Source: Hyalella azteca (lineage: Eukaryota > Arthropoda > Malacostraca > Amphipoda > Hyalellidae). From it: a stretch of 64,000 nt of DNA. The notes below the pieces were generated by a model, which did not search any database, had not been told where the DNA came from, and saw only the letters and a program-made list of their open reading frames with translations. The position numbers were made by a program, and so were the translations under genes. Where the stretch lies: contig NW_025944642.1 of assembly GCF_000764305.2 (NCBI RefSeq), positions 1 to 64,000 of the forward strand, in the 5' to 3' direction. How positions within the stretch are numbered: the stretch's first letter is position 1; each line of letters starts with the position of its first letter. Positions 35,201 to 48,672 of the stretch are shown one piece after another.

Positions 35201-36969
35201 TCGTCATATTAAGAACTATGTACACCAATAGGGTTGCTTAGGTAGCTCACATCGTTGCAGGTATACGTATAAACGATCTACGAATGAACTATAGAAAACA
35301 ATCCATAAACTAACGAATTAAACGAGCGATCAGCGACAAAAGTACTTAAACGCTCTCAATAACAGTAACGAGTATTATTTGTATCACATTCATAGTATCT
35401 TATCAGTTAGCAGTACTTGGCACACAACAGAGACAGTACGGAGGGCAGGCTAGGAGGCGACGTGCCGGATGCCCGTCTAAGCTAACACTGCACAACCTTG
35501 CGCAACGACGTCTAGAGATCGAGTAGTCGGTCGGCTTCGTCTAGTCTTCGACCAAGCATTTGAAGGAGATAATCTTTTGTGCTTCTCGACTGCGTTCGTT
35601 CACTGCACGGAGAGCGTTCCTGACACGTTCATACAAGCTAGGTCTTTGTTATGAATCGTTCCGATGAAATTAAGAGTTACCTTGCGATTTATTCGAAAAT
35701 AGCTTTCTGAAAACATCTCAACGATTTTTTTTACAATATTAGTAAGAGCTTCACGAGTAGGACTGGCGTTTCACATGATTTGGATGTAAACAAGCGTGCT
35801 AGATTTCGAATGGTGTGCATAACATTTCTCTTGAAATGAGGCAACGATTTGCATCGATATGACGATATCACTGGATTTCTCCATGTTACTAACCTAACCT
35901 GCCCTATATACTATAGCCGTATCAATTGTGCATCAAAGATCGTAATAAGCTACTTAATTCATCAAAACCATTAATCTTTTCCACATATACTACGTCTTTT
36001 TCATACCTTTCATAAATTTAGCCACATTCGGTGCAAATACCATTCATCCGCTAAGATGAATTCGAACCCGTAATTTGGATGCACACCAATCGCACTTATT
36101 ATTATCATATATAGCGCCTTCTTTTGTTGAATGCCGGACAGATGATTATTGAATTGATTATTGATTTAATTGCGATTAAACTCCGCTTACGGAAAAGATA
36201 ATTTGTCGTTATTAACTTGAATAAACGGTACTAATTTAGACGGCATTGTTGAACGGTATAGTATATTTATCGCAAAAAGGGCTACATCAGCCACTTCTGT
36301 ATAATTTGATTTAGGCACACTAAAAAAGTGAATAATGAAGCCACAGTCAGAAAATGGGGTTCTTCGATTTTAAATTCATATGCCGTTCACAAGCCTACGT
36401 TCCGTGTAATCATGTCAATTGAAGACTAGAAAGTTGAATTGGAAACCATGTTTAAGGCAGGACCTAACAAAACAGAAAATGTAACCAAATAATTATAGAA
36501 TACTTGACTATTCATTCGGTTGCCGCTCTCTCATACTCATAAGTCTTTAATCGTTATGAGCAGCATTGTTGCATGCTAAAGGTTAGGCTGAGTCTTGCTC
36601 AACTTTATAATAAGTAAAAGTATGAGGTAAGCATTAATATCAATAGGGATATTTAAAATGCTATTAAGACTGAGTTTTTCGTATTGATTTCTACTGTATA
36701 TCAACAAGGTAGTATCCATAAAATATGACAAATGACTGTGCAGAACCTTTCACATTTTTCTACCATAAACAATAGAAAGATTACAACGACTGTGAGACCA
36801 TGCAAATTGAAATACATATATCATATCCCAACTCGTAATAGTGGGCGATGTAAATCAAACAAGAATATTCATGTTATAATACTTAAAATGATCCAAGAAA
36901 AGAAACAGCGAAGTTATTCAAAATGTATACACAGATTTCCCGACGTAAACTCGTAGCGCTCTGAACAAA
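32261..36969. other. Intergenic stretch with poly(A) runs
   Basis: A-runs at about 34692 and 34820. A second higher-GC patch at 35400-35640 might be regulatory. No supported gene. Confidence 0.4.
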
Positions 36970-36974
36970 ACATA

Positions 36975-37425
36975 ACAATAGGTTGTTCTACGTAGTTCTA
37001 CTTGTAAAATTCTACACACTAAACCTATAAATAGTATTTTCTATGTAGTTCTATTCCTAAAAATATACACACGAAACTTGTACTTCGATTGGCCTACGCG
37101 GTTCGATTAATAAAAGTTTATACACGAAACTTGTACATATTGTCCGCTTTACGTGGTTCTATTCGTACTACGCACCACACGAAACTTTGCTCTCTTCAAT
37201 CTGGGAGCAGTGATCTGAAGTCAGGGCAATGAACGCAATACCATAAATGCAGCTAGTAACCGCACTACTCTACGCACACGCATCAATCTATACGCGGTAT
37301 CCTATATACGCAGTATTATACATACAGTTCTCAATATGTAATACCTACACGTATTATTGTACATGCAGGAATATACACGCAGTACCCGAGTAACCTGACA
37401 CGCAGTACTCTACACGCAGTACTTT
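36975..37425. repeat. Two adjacent degenerate tandem arrays
   Basis: At 36975-37195 about four diverged units of 50-60 bp share GTTCTATT and ACACGAAACTTGTAC. At 37260-37425 a shorter unit recurs around ACACGCAGTACTCTAC. Confidence 0.5.
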
Positions 37426-38340
37426 TTCCGATTGTCACATCAGGTCTCTGACATCGGGGCGAATGCGGCAGTCGTGGCCATCTTGTAAACATTGAATATA
37501 AGATATAAAAATGTTACTTCCAGTGCCGAGGAGTTGAATGTTTCTAATTATTCACACGAAACCATATAAAATAAAATTTAGCTATCTATTCAGACTATTG
37601 TTAGATAATTAACATTCATTAAGTTTGGAGCTAATCCAATCAGGAATATTGCAAGGTCTAAAGCCATAATCATGCTGGTCTTGAGCTAAGCTCTGAACCA
37701 TGGATTCATGATCAAACATGAGATCCGCATCATAATATCAGCATCAGTAAAATCATCAAATATCATCAAATACTTAGCTCTTAAAGTCACGTGCTGATGT
37801 TACGTACGATGTTTGCTCAGTAAGAAATTGTGCCTAAAATTCGAGGTAGTAAGCGCAAAATTCTGAAGATTCAAATTATAAAGTAAACAATGACGGGACA
37901 CTTGCTTTGCTAAACGTTCTTGGGGTGATTCGGTAATGAGTTCAAATAAAGAATATTCAACACTCGCCTCCTCGATTCGTCAACAAGACTCTACATTTCA
38001 TTAACTATTAGTTTATCAATTGATTGAAATCAATCGACTAAAGTCTAACGTTATGACACCACTTATAAAATTAGGGCTAGGCAGCTGAACAGGCATAGTC
38101 GAAATGTTTTTTCTCAGCCTGGATCAAGAATTTAATGCGATAGCTGTTTGAAAACCTCGGCATAACGGGGTACGGATGTCTAACAGCCGACGAGGAATAG
38201 TTTATTGAAAATTTTCTGGCAACTTATAAATTGTCGATTTGACCGGACGGAGTAGAGTTGATGATGGTGCAATAGTTGCGCAATGTGCATGCATGTACAG
38301 GCAGGCGCCTTCGTTAAAGCATGCAAAGGAAATCCCAGAG

Positions 38341-38445
38341 CACGATGACGTTTTCTTCGTACGGGCGTCGTGCACCGGAAAGTTAGCATCCACGATGACG
38401 TTTTCTTCGTATAGGCGTCGTGCACCGGAAAGTTAGTATCCACGA
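38341..38445. repeat. 50-bp direct tandem duplication
   Basis: Two consecutive 50-bp units starting CACGATGACGTTTTCTTCGT differ at only a few bases (38341-38390, 38391-38440), and a third unit begins CACGAT. Confidence 0.85.
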
Positions 38446-39806
38446 TCCGCGATCACTGTATGCCTCTTAGCTTTTCATGTAATTTTGTGAGTGCGAATAA
38501 TTTATAAGCGAATGCGGCCATAAATAAAGCAAGCAATTAGTTAACAACCAAATTGAGGATGATAAGCCTATAATGATTTGAGTTATCACACAATACACAG
38601 GAACATAATCTCGAACATTCATACTGAGATCAAATGACTTAAATAGTTTATCATTAATAGTTTATCATCTATCATTATTCAGTCATGTATTAAACTATAT
38701 ACTGTTTCAATTACATCAACAATACTCGTAAATACTGATTCATTTCACAATCAGTATAATTTATATTGACTTACACACAGAAACTTTTCCGAATAAAATT
38801 TCGCGTCGGGTGCCTGCAGATTGTAAATGAGCCTGAGATGTATCGTAAATCTCAACCCCCAAATATAAACCAAACCTTGCATAGTATGTAGTTCTCATGA
38901 GATTTTCAAACGTATACAATACATTAATGATGTTCACGTGCTCTTAGAGCCGTGCGGGTAATTCATAATATTTAATAAAGCTATTTGCACTTCAATAATT
39001 GAGCTTAATACATCAATGCCGTATTTAATTAATGTCGAAAATCCTAGTGAATTCAAGACTTTTATGTAAAAAGTTAGATGCTCCAGTAGTTTAAGAGGCA
39101 TATCGTCTCCGCTGACAGGGCAAATCTATCAATATTCAAGCCGAAGCAGCAAATTATGTATTCAGGGCAGCGCTGGTTCAGAGTGGATACAGAAATTGTG
39201 CAATCAGTGTTCAGTGGACTCATTATAATTATCAATCTTGGCCGCCCAAGATGACCGTTGCGCCCCCTCGATCGGGGCATGGCTATATCACCGAGAAATT
39301 AGTTTAGTTAGTATATAAGGTAAAAATAAAATGATGGTTAATATGATCTGCTCTCTATTTCTTAAAATTGAAGTTTAATTATCTTATAATTTTAAATTGA
39401 CTTCATAAGTCTTTCACCGAGGTCGTCGGCCAGCGGCCAGTTGCTCACATCCGGTCCGTGAAGCTAGATGCGTCATGTCGTCTCTTCTGTGCCTTAAATT
39501 AAATTTCTTAAACCATTAGTTGCCGACTGACCGCATCTTCGGCGATATCAGAAATTAGTGAGTCAAATTTTACTCCTTAGGTTTTCGGCACAACTCGGGT
39601 AGTTGGTTGTATGTTGTAGAAGTAAAATTTCATACTACGATCGGAGCTACTTTTAGGATGATTTTTTTTATGTAGCCATGCAGCCGCGGCAACAATAACT
39701 TATGCAGCTGCATGCGTGACGTCTCGAGGCACTGGCAGAGGCCGCCCGGCTACGGGGTCAGCAACAATAAACTGGCCGCTGGAAGTTACGAGATTTTATA
39801 TTATGA

Positions 39807-39890
39807 TTGTGTGGGATTTGATATCATTACGCAAGATTTGATAACATTGCGTGAGATTTGAGATCATTGCGCGAGATTTTATATCATTGC
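39807..39890. repeat. 20-bp tandem repeat, 4 units
   Basis: The units are of the form GATTTGATATCATTGCGCGA. A less complete unit may precede them. Confidence 0.75.
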
Positions 39891-41562
39891 GGGCCCCGGG
39901 TTGTGGACGAAAAAAAAAATTGGCTATAACTGGTAAATCAATTTCAACAGTATTTACCTCCACGCACCCATACTGTGCATACGTTACCTCCATTCACGCA
40001 CTTGAAATGAATTTAACTCAAATTCTCACCTGTGTTTGAAAGAAAAACAATAACACTGGCCACCCGACCAACTAAGGTGAAGAGGAGAACATCCTTACGT
40101 TTTATAGCTCCGAGTTCAGTTAATCAGCAGGATGATAAATGCATCTAATCTGAAATCAGTGCACAATATTCTATATAGATAATAAACTACTATCATGATG
40201 TAAGAGTTCTGGGCAGGAATCTTTCTGATAATTACTTTAGACGCTGTATTATCTGCAATAAGTCAATGCTACGTCATTTTAAGATGCAGAAACGCGAGGT
40301 TGCCTTTATTTTCATTAGGTAATTTCATTATTTAGTTAATGCTTGAAACAAAAGGTCCAATATAAATTGATTAGGTTGACATATATCAACTTTCAGTTTG
40401 AATTGAAAATTAACCCAATGATTTTTAAAGCAAGGAAATGCAAAGTATGTTCAAAATAATTTCGTTAATTTCCATAAAGAGATTATATAGCGGATCTGCT
40501 ACACTTTTTTTTAATTCTTAACTGTAATATATTTTGATCAAACTTCAAGAGACACAATTTCACTGCATATTTTTTACGGCGATTTTAATAAGAAAAAGGA
40601 CTGCCAAAAGAGAGCAATGCTAGCAATTCAAGAAGTGAGATGCTATATTGAAGGAGGACATTTTTCGCTCCTATATATGGTGCAGTGAAATGCACATGTA
40701 TTAGAATGATTAGAATTCCTCGCTACAATTGCCGGCCACTTATTACGATAGCTGAGCTGAATACCTCGCTGCATTTCTGAGTGATCTTATTAACTATAAC
40801 AAAAGCTGCCATTTGTAAATAATGCTAAAGAAAATAGGAAGTACAAACAGTAAAGAGTTAAAAGAGAACTTTAACTCCAGCTAATATTCTGCCATTTTTC
40901 CTTAAGCTATACATTTTGATATCATAGAGCAGTTATTCATGATACACGAGTTATACTTCATAAACGAATATTCAAATCCTGTGTTAGATGAAATACCTAG
41001 AAATATTATGAAATATTATTAGGAAATATATTATTAAATATTATGAAATGCCTGTAAATATACGCATACATTTACTTGGACAGGACGGCAGAAGTACATA
41101 ACCCATAATGCCATTAAATATTATTCGTAAATTTTGCTTCCAGTTTATAGATTACGAATTAGGACGGCATTTTACTAAACTATATGAACCTGAAACTTCA
41201 AACCATTCCTGGCGATCGTAAATCTTTACTTCATCTATGCAATGCTGATATTTTTTACATGTAATGATCGCAACATTATACAAATTTTCTTGAAGCGCAG
41301 TCACTTTTCGAAGGAGCTAATCCCAGGCACTCGAAGAGTTTTTGGAAGTCCCCCTTGTGACGCAGAGCATTTTCTGAGTAGCGACAGAACGACGGGAACT
41401 ACGAGATTCTGTTGCGTCACGATGACGGGTTCAAGTTTTTCCGGTAAATGGGAACGACATGAGTCACTAATTTGCCGCACAAAAATAAAAATATTTATAA
41501 AATAAAAAAGTAAAAAAATAAAAAAATAAGGCAGTAAGCTGTTTCTTTTAGCTGGTTTACTT

Positions 41563-41780
41563 TCTTATATTAGAGATCCGACGAATACATTATGTATATT
41601 ACATTACGTAATACGTATATTGTATTGTATTACGTATTGTATTATTGTATTGTATTACGGCGTATATACGTAAATATTATTTAATTTAACATTATTATAT
41701 TAGAGATCCGACGTATAATTATAAATGATATATTTTATATACGTACATATATCTACGTAAATATTATTTAATTTACCATT
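41563..41780. repeat. Duplicated AT-rich segment
   Basis: TTATATTAGAGATCCGACG occurs at 41563 and 41696, and ACGTAAATATTATTTAATTT at about 41669 and 41756. The stretch between is TATTG/TACG-rich simple sequence. Confidence 0.6.
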
Positions 41781-43509
41781 TGTCTAGTATGCAAAGCATT
41801 CAACTGCCATCTGCAAAAACCGTCCTAAGCAAAACAGATGGCTATTTTAAAATTACAATAAAAAAAGAATGCAGATATTTAAAAATAATTCCTGGATTAT
41901 TATGACATTTCATATTTTGAATGATAATTAGCCTAATTTCAAAATTGTTTGTTATAGTTTTTCTGGTCCGTCATGCTGAGAGTATTTCACGAACTGAATT
42001 TCACGAACTGAATTTCACGAAACGAATTACTGTTATTTAAAGAGATGCTATTTTTCATCAGTGATAGTTTATATCGAGTGAAATGTAGGCCCAAGATTCG
42101 ACTGGCTTAGAGGCTAGTGCCACTTCTTACCGCCAATATTTAGGTCGAAAAAATCCACTGGGAGCAATAAATTAATACTTAAAACTACTTGTAAGTAAAT
42201 ATATTCTATTCTATTAATAGACTAATAAGCATAACCCTCGAAAGAAAAGCGGAAAGGAACCTAAAATATTATAGCAATTAAACGATAACCACAACCAAAA
42301 AATCAAATTGAATAACTGCATTTGGCCAAGCCTATTGCTTCTCTAAAATTCTAGCAAATTATAACACAACTCTTCCATCAGCTCATGGATTTTCAACAAT
42401 AACTTGTTTTCTATGGACGCCTCAGGTGATCGCACCTATGCACCTGCTAAAAGTAATCAGTAATTAAAATAGTATTTAATGGAAATACTCGACTTTCTAC
42501 TATTAATCAACGTAGCTAAAAACTCACAATTCCAGCTACTCGGAATTGTGTTCATCGTTGCTCTAGGGTCGCGAAAAAGAGTCTGTGATAAAATTCTTAA
42601 TTTTGGCTAAATTATTGATAAGACTTTATCACAAATAACATGGTATTAATATTGGGAAGTGCAATAATTCAACACATTCTCTCAAGCTTATAAAATGACA
42701 GTACAAAGAATTCTGGAGTAATCCCACAGTCCTGATATAAATGATGAAAGTCTAGCTTTTATTGCAAAGAATACGTTAGCGTAATTATTGAAGCTTTCAT
42801 AGCAAACATCCGATTTTCATTTAACATCCAACGAAGCAGCATCATTGAACGAACCAACATCATTGAACTTAGGCCTGCAGATGATCAAACAAGATAATTG
42901 TTGATGTCAACCAACAGCTGAATGGCCATAATTACACCGCTTTACAATTAATCGCAAAATACATTATCCCTGTATACTCAAAAGACTTCACAAGCTATCG
43001 GACTTTGACAAAGCTGAATACCGTACATTCAGCGGCTGGCGTAATAAATAACTGAACAATTATTAGGAATTTTAATCGCCAAGTTCCTAATTTTATAAAC
43101 CTTCATCACCGAGGTATGTTCCTAAACTCAACTTCATGTTTTCAAGCCTGATTCGTGCGCCGCTGAATGCAGACCATCGCCGTCGCCGCGGGCATGAGCA
43201 ATAAAGATCCCCATAAAAATACGACAGTAAGTATTTTTAAGCGTATTTTAAAGATAAAATAATCAAATGTCGTAAAAGTTATATTGAATATGCAGGCCCA
43301 AATTGTGTTCGTTTGCCGGAATAAATATTGAAGTTCGGGTTGTGATATAATGTAGGAGTAATATATTCATGATTAGACCATGAATTATTATAACATTACC
43401 AGACATTGCTCGATCTTCCTTATTGACATATGAAACTTGTTTTCTAATTCTGTGGAAAACGTAAACTATTCATGCTAAAAATTTTCCCAATTCATATAAA
43501 ACTGCTTTT

Positions 43510-43730
43510 ATAATTCATAAAAACGTCAATTATTCATGTAAAATAAAAATCGTCAAAAATGAAAAATGTCAATTATAAAAATTTTTTATAAATATAAAAA
43601 ATAAAAAACGTCAATTATTCATGTATAATAAAAAACGTCAAAAATAGAAAGTCGATTATTAAAAAAATAATATAAACATATAATTAAAAAATCAATTATT
43701 CATGTTAAATAAAAATTAAACAAATACGCT
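43510..43730. repeat. Degenerate repeat around AACGTCAATTATTCATG
   Basis: Four or more A-rich units share CGTCAATTATTCATGTA followed by AATAAAAA. Non-coding. Confidence 0.55.
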
Positions 43731-43820
43731 GGATACTTTTTTTTGCTGAGCGGGGGTCGCGGGGGCGGCAGCGCCCCTAGAGAAGCGGTCGTCAAGTGAG
43801 GCAATACAGCCGAGGGTGGT

Positions 43821-44336
43821 CACTGCACCTACGTTACAAACGCTCCTAGCACTGCACCACTGCACCTACGTTACTAACGCTCCTAGCACTGCACCACTGC
43901 ACCTACGTTACCGGGCGCCAATACTTCAGTCGGTGACGCGCCTCATCTTAACCAAGTAACCTACGTTACTAACGCTTCTAGCACTGCACCACTGCACCTA
44001 CGTTACTAGCGCTCCCAGCACTGCACCACTACACCTACGTTACTAACGCTTCCAGCACTGCACCACTGCACCAAAGTTACTAGCGCTCCCAGCACTGCAC
44101 CACTGCACCTACGTTACTAATGCTTCCAGCACTGCACCACTGCACCTACGTTACTAATGCTTCCAGCACTGCACCACTGCACCTACGTTACTAACGCTTC
44201 CAGCACTGCACCACTGCACCTACGTTACTAGCGCTCCCAGCACTGCACCTCTGCACCTACGTTACTAACGCTTCTAGCACTGCACCACTGCACCTATAAC
44301 ACTGCACCACTGCGCCTACGTTACTAACGCTCCCAG
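43821..44336. repeat. 37-bp minisatellite, about 13 units
   Basis: The unit is CACCTACGTTACTAACGCTT plus CCAGCACTGCACCACTG. One unit near 43915-43970 is interrupted by about 50 bp of other sequence, and the last ones are shortened. A very G-rich block (about 43748-43780) lies just before it. Confidence 0.85.
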
Positions 44337-47300
44337 CGCGATCGCAAGGCGTCACAATGCCTAAGAAATTATTACGAAATGCAGACAAAGGAACTCACAG
44401 TAAATGAGTCACATTCTACGTCACTCTCAAGATTTTATGGTGAACCACAAGTGGACAAGAAAAGAACTTAACTAAAGACTGGAACTAAAGGGCATATTGA
44501 ATTTGACCCGAAGGCCTGACCTCGGCAACGAAAGGAAGAAAACAAATTTGGATCGCTCGCTGTTCATCCATTCGCCCTCATAAAAGCAAAAGGTTTTCAA
44601 TATATTTCAAGTTTTCAGCGTTGTTTAAATAATAAAAGTTTATCGACGACGCATGAAATAACATCAGCGTTGAAAAGAATACAAAAAAAATTGTTGCTAA
44701 AAATTTACGATCTTATGACCTTTGAAATCAAAGAGCAAGTTGATAGTTACACATAAAATATTTACAGTATTTGGATTACTTATCTTATTTAGAGTTGGTC
44801 TAACAAGAAGTCGGACACAAAAACTAACCAGCACTAATCATCAATCTTCAATATTCATGTGAAACATTACAATCTCAGAAGGATTGATTGAAGCATCCCA
44901 CATTTTGTTTTAGAACTTTTAAATCAAACATTAGTCCGTTTTTGTGCGTATAAATAGTATTTTTCTAGTTGCAATAGGCCACTTTTAGTTTAGTAAAATA
45001 TCACTTGAACTTTTTCATATCGGTCCGTTAGTTAAGTTATCTTGTGGAAAGTCATTGTATTTTTTTTTTTTTGGAAAGACATCGTGAATTTTTTGGCTTA
45101 CTGTTAGATAAGAAGCACATGTTACAAGGAAAGTTACTAAACGCTTTGCCCAATATTCCCTGAATAACTGCTCGTACTTACTATTTTATTCTCCCAAATT
45201 TCGAAGGTAAGTACGAAACATCAACTCCTAACTATGTTAATTCAATTTGTTAAATTGATGGCCATAGCTGCAGCCTCGATACTACGAAGGTTTTTGGGGC
45301 AACTAAAGATATTTGCTTGTGATGCTTCAAGAGGTATAGATGCACGCAACGTTAAGTATGAATCCTTCTAAGCAAATACATCAATGTAGATTGAATTGAA
45401 TTTAGCTGTTCGACGTTGAATTTGTACTGGCTGCAGATATGTCATGTCATTTTCGAGTGAGTAATTTTTTAGAACGAATCAACGATGGGAGATAATAACG
45501 AAAATGGAGAAGCAAGTGCGACCGATATGTAATTGTGTTCTGAAAAATTCTAGTCGCTTTAAATATATATATGTTCCGATGCATATTTACATATTTCGCA
45601 TGGTTTTAATTCCAATTAATGATTTACAATGATAGTTCTGAGAGAATAAATCCGAAGCACACGATTCAGGAAAACTTCGACATAATAGCGTAGACGTTCT
45701 TTTAAACTCCTGCTTTTAATATTTTTTAAATAAAGTAATATTAGAAATTATTCTATTTATTTGAATTATTCTAAAAAATTGGATGCAAAATTTGGTATTA
45801 GGTAGAATATTTGTTCAGGGAGTGTGTTCGATTATGGCATATCAACCAAAAAGTTTTAAAACCTGTGATTAAGTAGAATATTTTTTAGGTAAGTGTGTAT
45901 CGAATATAAAAAATATAACTCAGTACTCACTGCAGTGAGTGACAGAGAGCGTATTTTCTCGTCGACGAAAACTTGAGGTCACGGACAGACGGACGGACAG
46001 ACGGACAGACAGATAGACAGACAGACGGACGGACGGACATGGCGAGCACAATAGTGCATTTTTTCCATAAATGAGAAAATGCGCTAAAAAGTAGTTGTAA
46101 AACCTGTGAATAAGTAAAATATTTTTTTAGATTGCGTCTGTAGTATTGTTACCTAGAAAATCTTATAATGTAATACAAGAAGAATTATAAAAAGACAAAT
46201 TAGCAACAAAAAATAATATGCATGAAGAAAAGCACTTCTCTGTACCGCCACATATTCTGCTAAAATTTTGACGTTTAAATTAAAGCCAATTTCCTTTGTT
46301 TAAATAAAACGTAGAAACAATCGTATTATGAAATGAAGACGTCGAAAGTTGCAACTTAACAATGCACTAAACGATATATTATAATTCTAAGCAAACTGAA
46401 GCATAGGTTTTTGCACTAAGCTTCATTACCGAGAAAAAGAACAATAACTTGAGCACCATTAATTATCGTACTCCATCCATGATCCTTACGTTAACAAATA
46501 AGTCATACGAACCTTTCGACTTACTCATTTTCCACCATACTTAAATGTTCTTTAATTATGCTTATAAATCTCCGTGGTGTATATATTCGGTGGAATTTAA
46601 TAGTTTCAGGGGAAATTATGCAGCATGAGCGGAATTTGGATGTTCTGGACCAACCAAGCGAATGGAATAAAATAACGGATATTGTTTTCGGTTCACTCAT
46701 CGCGTTCAAGAGAATTTTTGCGATGTGACATTTAATCCACTAATATCTGGATAAGTTCTTCCGAAAACAAATACCGGAACGAAAACAAAAAATTAAATTG
46801 ACACGTGTATTAACTCATAGAATTATCGTTAATGCTCAAAATAATAATTGAAAACAGGGTATAGCTTTCCTGTCCCTGCAACTGCTCACTGCACTATCCT
46901 CGATGGCAGAGCGTAAATGCCACAAATTTTGGTAAACCGGAACACTCCGAAATTTCCATGACCCATTGATCAATGTTTATGTAGGGAAAGAGCGCCATTT
47001 GCCATTAATACCTTAAAGAACACCGATAAAAAGAGGCATATTTTTTCGTTTCTTCTTCTTGAGTACGAAGAAATATGACTTGTTAAAACCAAACCGTTCA
47101 ATATCGCACTAATACCTACATTATGCATGGAATGCTCTTAAAATAAAATATTTCCATGAGATACTGCTGCTACATGTATAGGAGTTTGCCTAGCGGTAGC
47201 AGGAGAGTTGCAAGTGCCGCGGACGAACGTGTGCAACAGTGAATGTGATCGAAGCAACACGTTTATAATAAAATATTCGTGGAATTGCATGCGGCCTCAC

Positions 47301-47912
47301 GAGCATAGCCGGTGCTCAGATTCCCAGGCAGAACTCACACAAAACAAAGCCTGGTTTTGCATTACGCCGAAGCCGGAAAGAAAACTGAAGCCTGCGGGCT
47401 ATCGTTTAGGTAGAAGTTTCACCCGCAAGACGTAGATATTCCTTATATTCTGTTTATAGTATCCAGACTTGAATCGGAATATAATGCAATAAAAACGGCC
47501 AAAATTCGGTAACAAGCCAATTTTTTGGGGAGAAGGACGAAAAATACACTGAAATTTGATCCCTATAATGAAAGTTATAAGATAATAATATGAAAATATG
47601 AAACTATTTAACTAAAAATATAAAACAATTTCGGGCATGCAAAGTGAGCCTGAAAATGAGAAAATGGTTTATGTAGGTTTATGTTAAGTGAATTCGTGAC
47701 TAATATTTATGGAGGTGCAGCCAGTCCCGGAAAAACTTATAGAGCAGAGAACTTCTACCTGAGCATGTTATGAAATATAATAACAAAACATCATAAAATT
47801 GTTCTAATTCTAAAGCGGGCGCCCATTGATTTCAGCCATGAAGGCAACATTGCTACTCACTCTTTGGAAGGTTATAAAGTGTAATTTTAATACTAAATTA
47901 TTCATAACTCAC
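44337..47912. other. Intergenic stretch, no supported gene
   Basis: AT-rich except 47200-47430. Apart from the short element at 45908-46090 nothing is recognised. Confidence 0.4.
45908..46090. mobile_element. Short element with 13-bp TIRs and GGAC array, copy 2
   Basis: It matches 21827-21986 over its whole length, including ACTCACTGCAGTGAGT and ATTTTTTCCATAAATGAGAAAATGCGCT-type sequence at the right. The internal GGAC/GACA array is longer. The left terminal repeat has one mismatch to the right one. Confidence 0.65.
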
Positions 47913-48066
47913 CTCCACTGCGGTACATGACGATCTACAGAAAACTTGTGGTTAGGACGACTGATGAGGGGGGAATCTTCCGTGTCTTTGTCTCCTGCGA
48001 TATGTGACGACGATTCCCAGAGTCGGTGAGTCGTTTCGGTGAATTCGCAGATGATTTCGTTCGAGT
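47913..48066 (-). CDS. Candidate internal exon beside strong donor
   Basis: On the minus strand the donor GTGGAG|gtgagttatg fits consensus well, and a possible acceptor (cttcatttcgtag) lies 154 bp upstream. One frame is open throughout (SNEIICEFTETTHRLWESSS, then continuing to HVPQWR) and ends with two bases of a codon. The segment is GC-richer than its flanks, but a second frame stays open almost to the donor and a third over most of the segment, so frame and even coding status are uncertain. Product not recognised. Confidence 0.28.
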
Positions 48067-48423
48067 CTACGAAATGAAGCTAACACTTTGCCACAGGCGA
48101 ACGCATAAAAGCGATAATTTATCAGTGTTTAATGGCTTAACTGGTGCAAATTGGAAGGGTTAATTTAATGAAGGACTTGTTTATTGTTGGTGGAGTGTTA
48201 ATAGTCAACTGAAAAATTTTATTTTGGACCTGTGCAAAAGCATGGATAATTACATTCTGCTAGTCTTAGATGCAGAACATTAACTGCGGTGCTGACATGT
48301 TCAAAAACCGGTCACGCGTGTTATTGATTCTGATCTACGAAGCGCGGTTTGAAATGCTGATGTAAGTAAAATTAGCTGCTCGCCCATATGCACAGCAGGC
48401 TCCTTGGCGCCTGTTAGACCGGT

Positions 48424-48672
48424 CTGTAGCGCAACACGGTGCCTGTCTATAGCGCAACACGGTAACTGTAGCGCAACACGGTGTCTGTCACGCCTGGCTA
48501 TAGCGCAACACGGGCTCGTCTCGTCTATATGCCGCGCAACACGGTGTCTGTCCCGCCTGACTATAGCGCAACACGGTGTCTGTCACGCCTGGCTATAGCG
48601 CAACACGGTGTCTGTCACGCCTGGCTATAGCGCAACACGGTGTCTGTAGCGCAACACGGTGCACTGTCACGC
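48424..48672. repeat. GCGCAACACGG repeat array, about 9 units
   Basis: The core TAGCGCAACACGGTGTCTGT recurs about nine times. The commonest period is 32 bp (with CACGCCTGGCTA), and shorter units lack that part. Confidence 0.85.

Noticed and set aside
43821..44336. CRISPR array
   Set aside because: Units follow each other without unique spacers, and the genome is an animal; the same holds for the arrays at 48.4, 58.1 and 59.5 kb.
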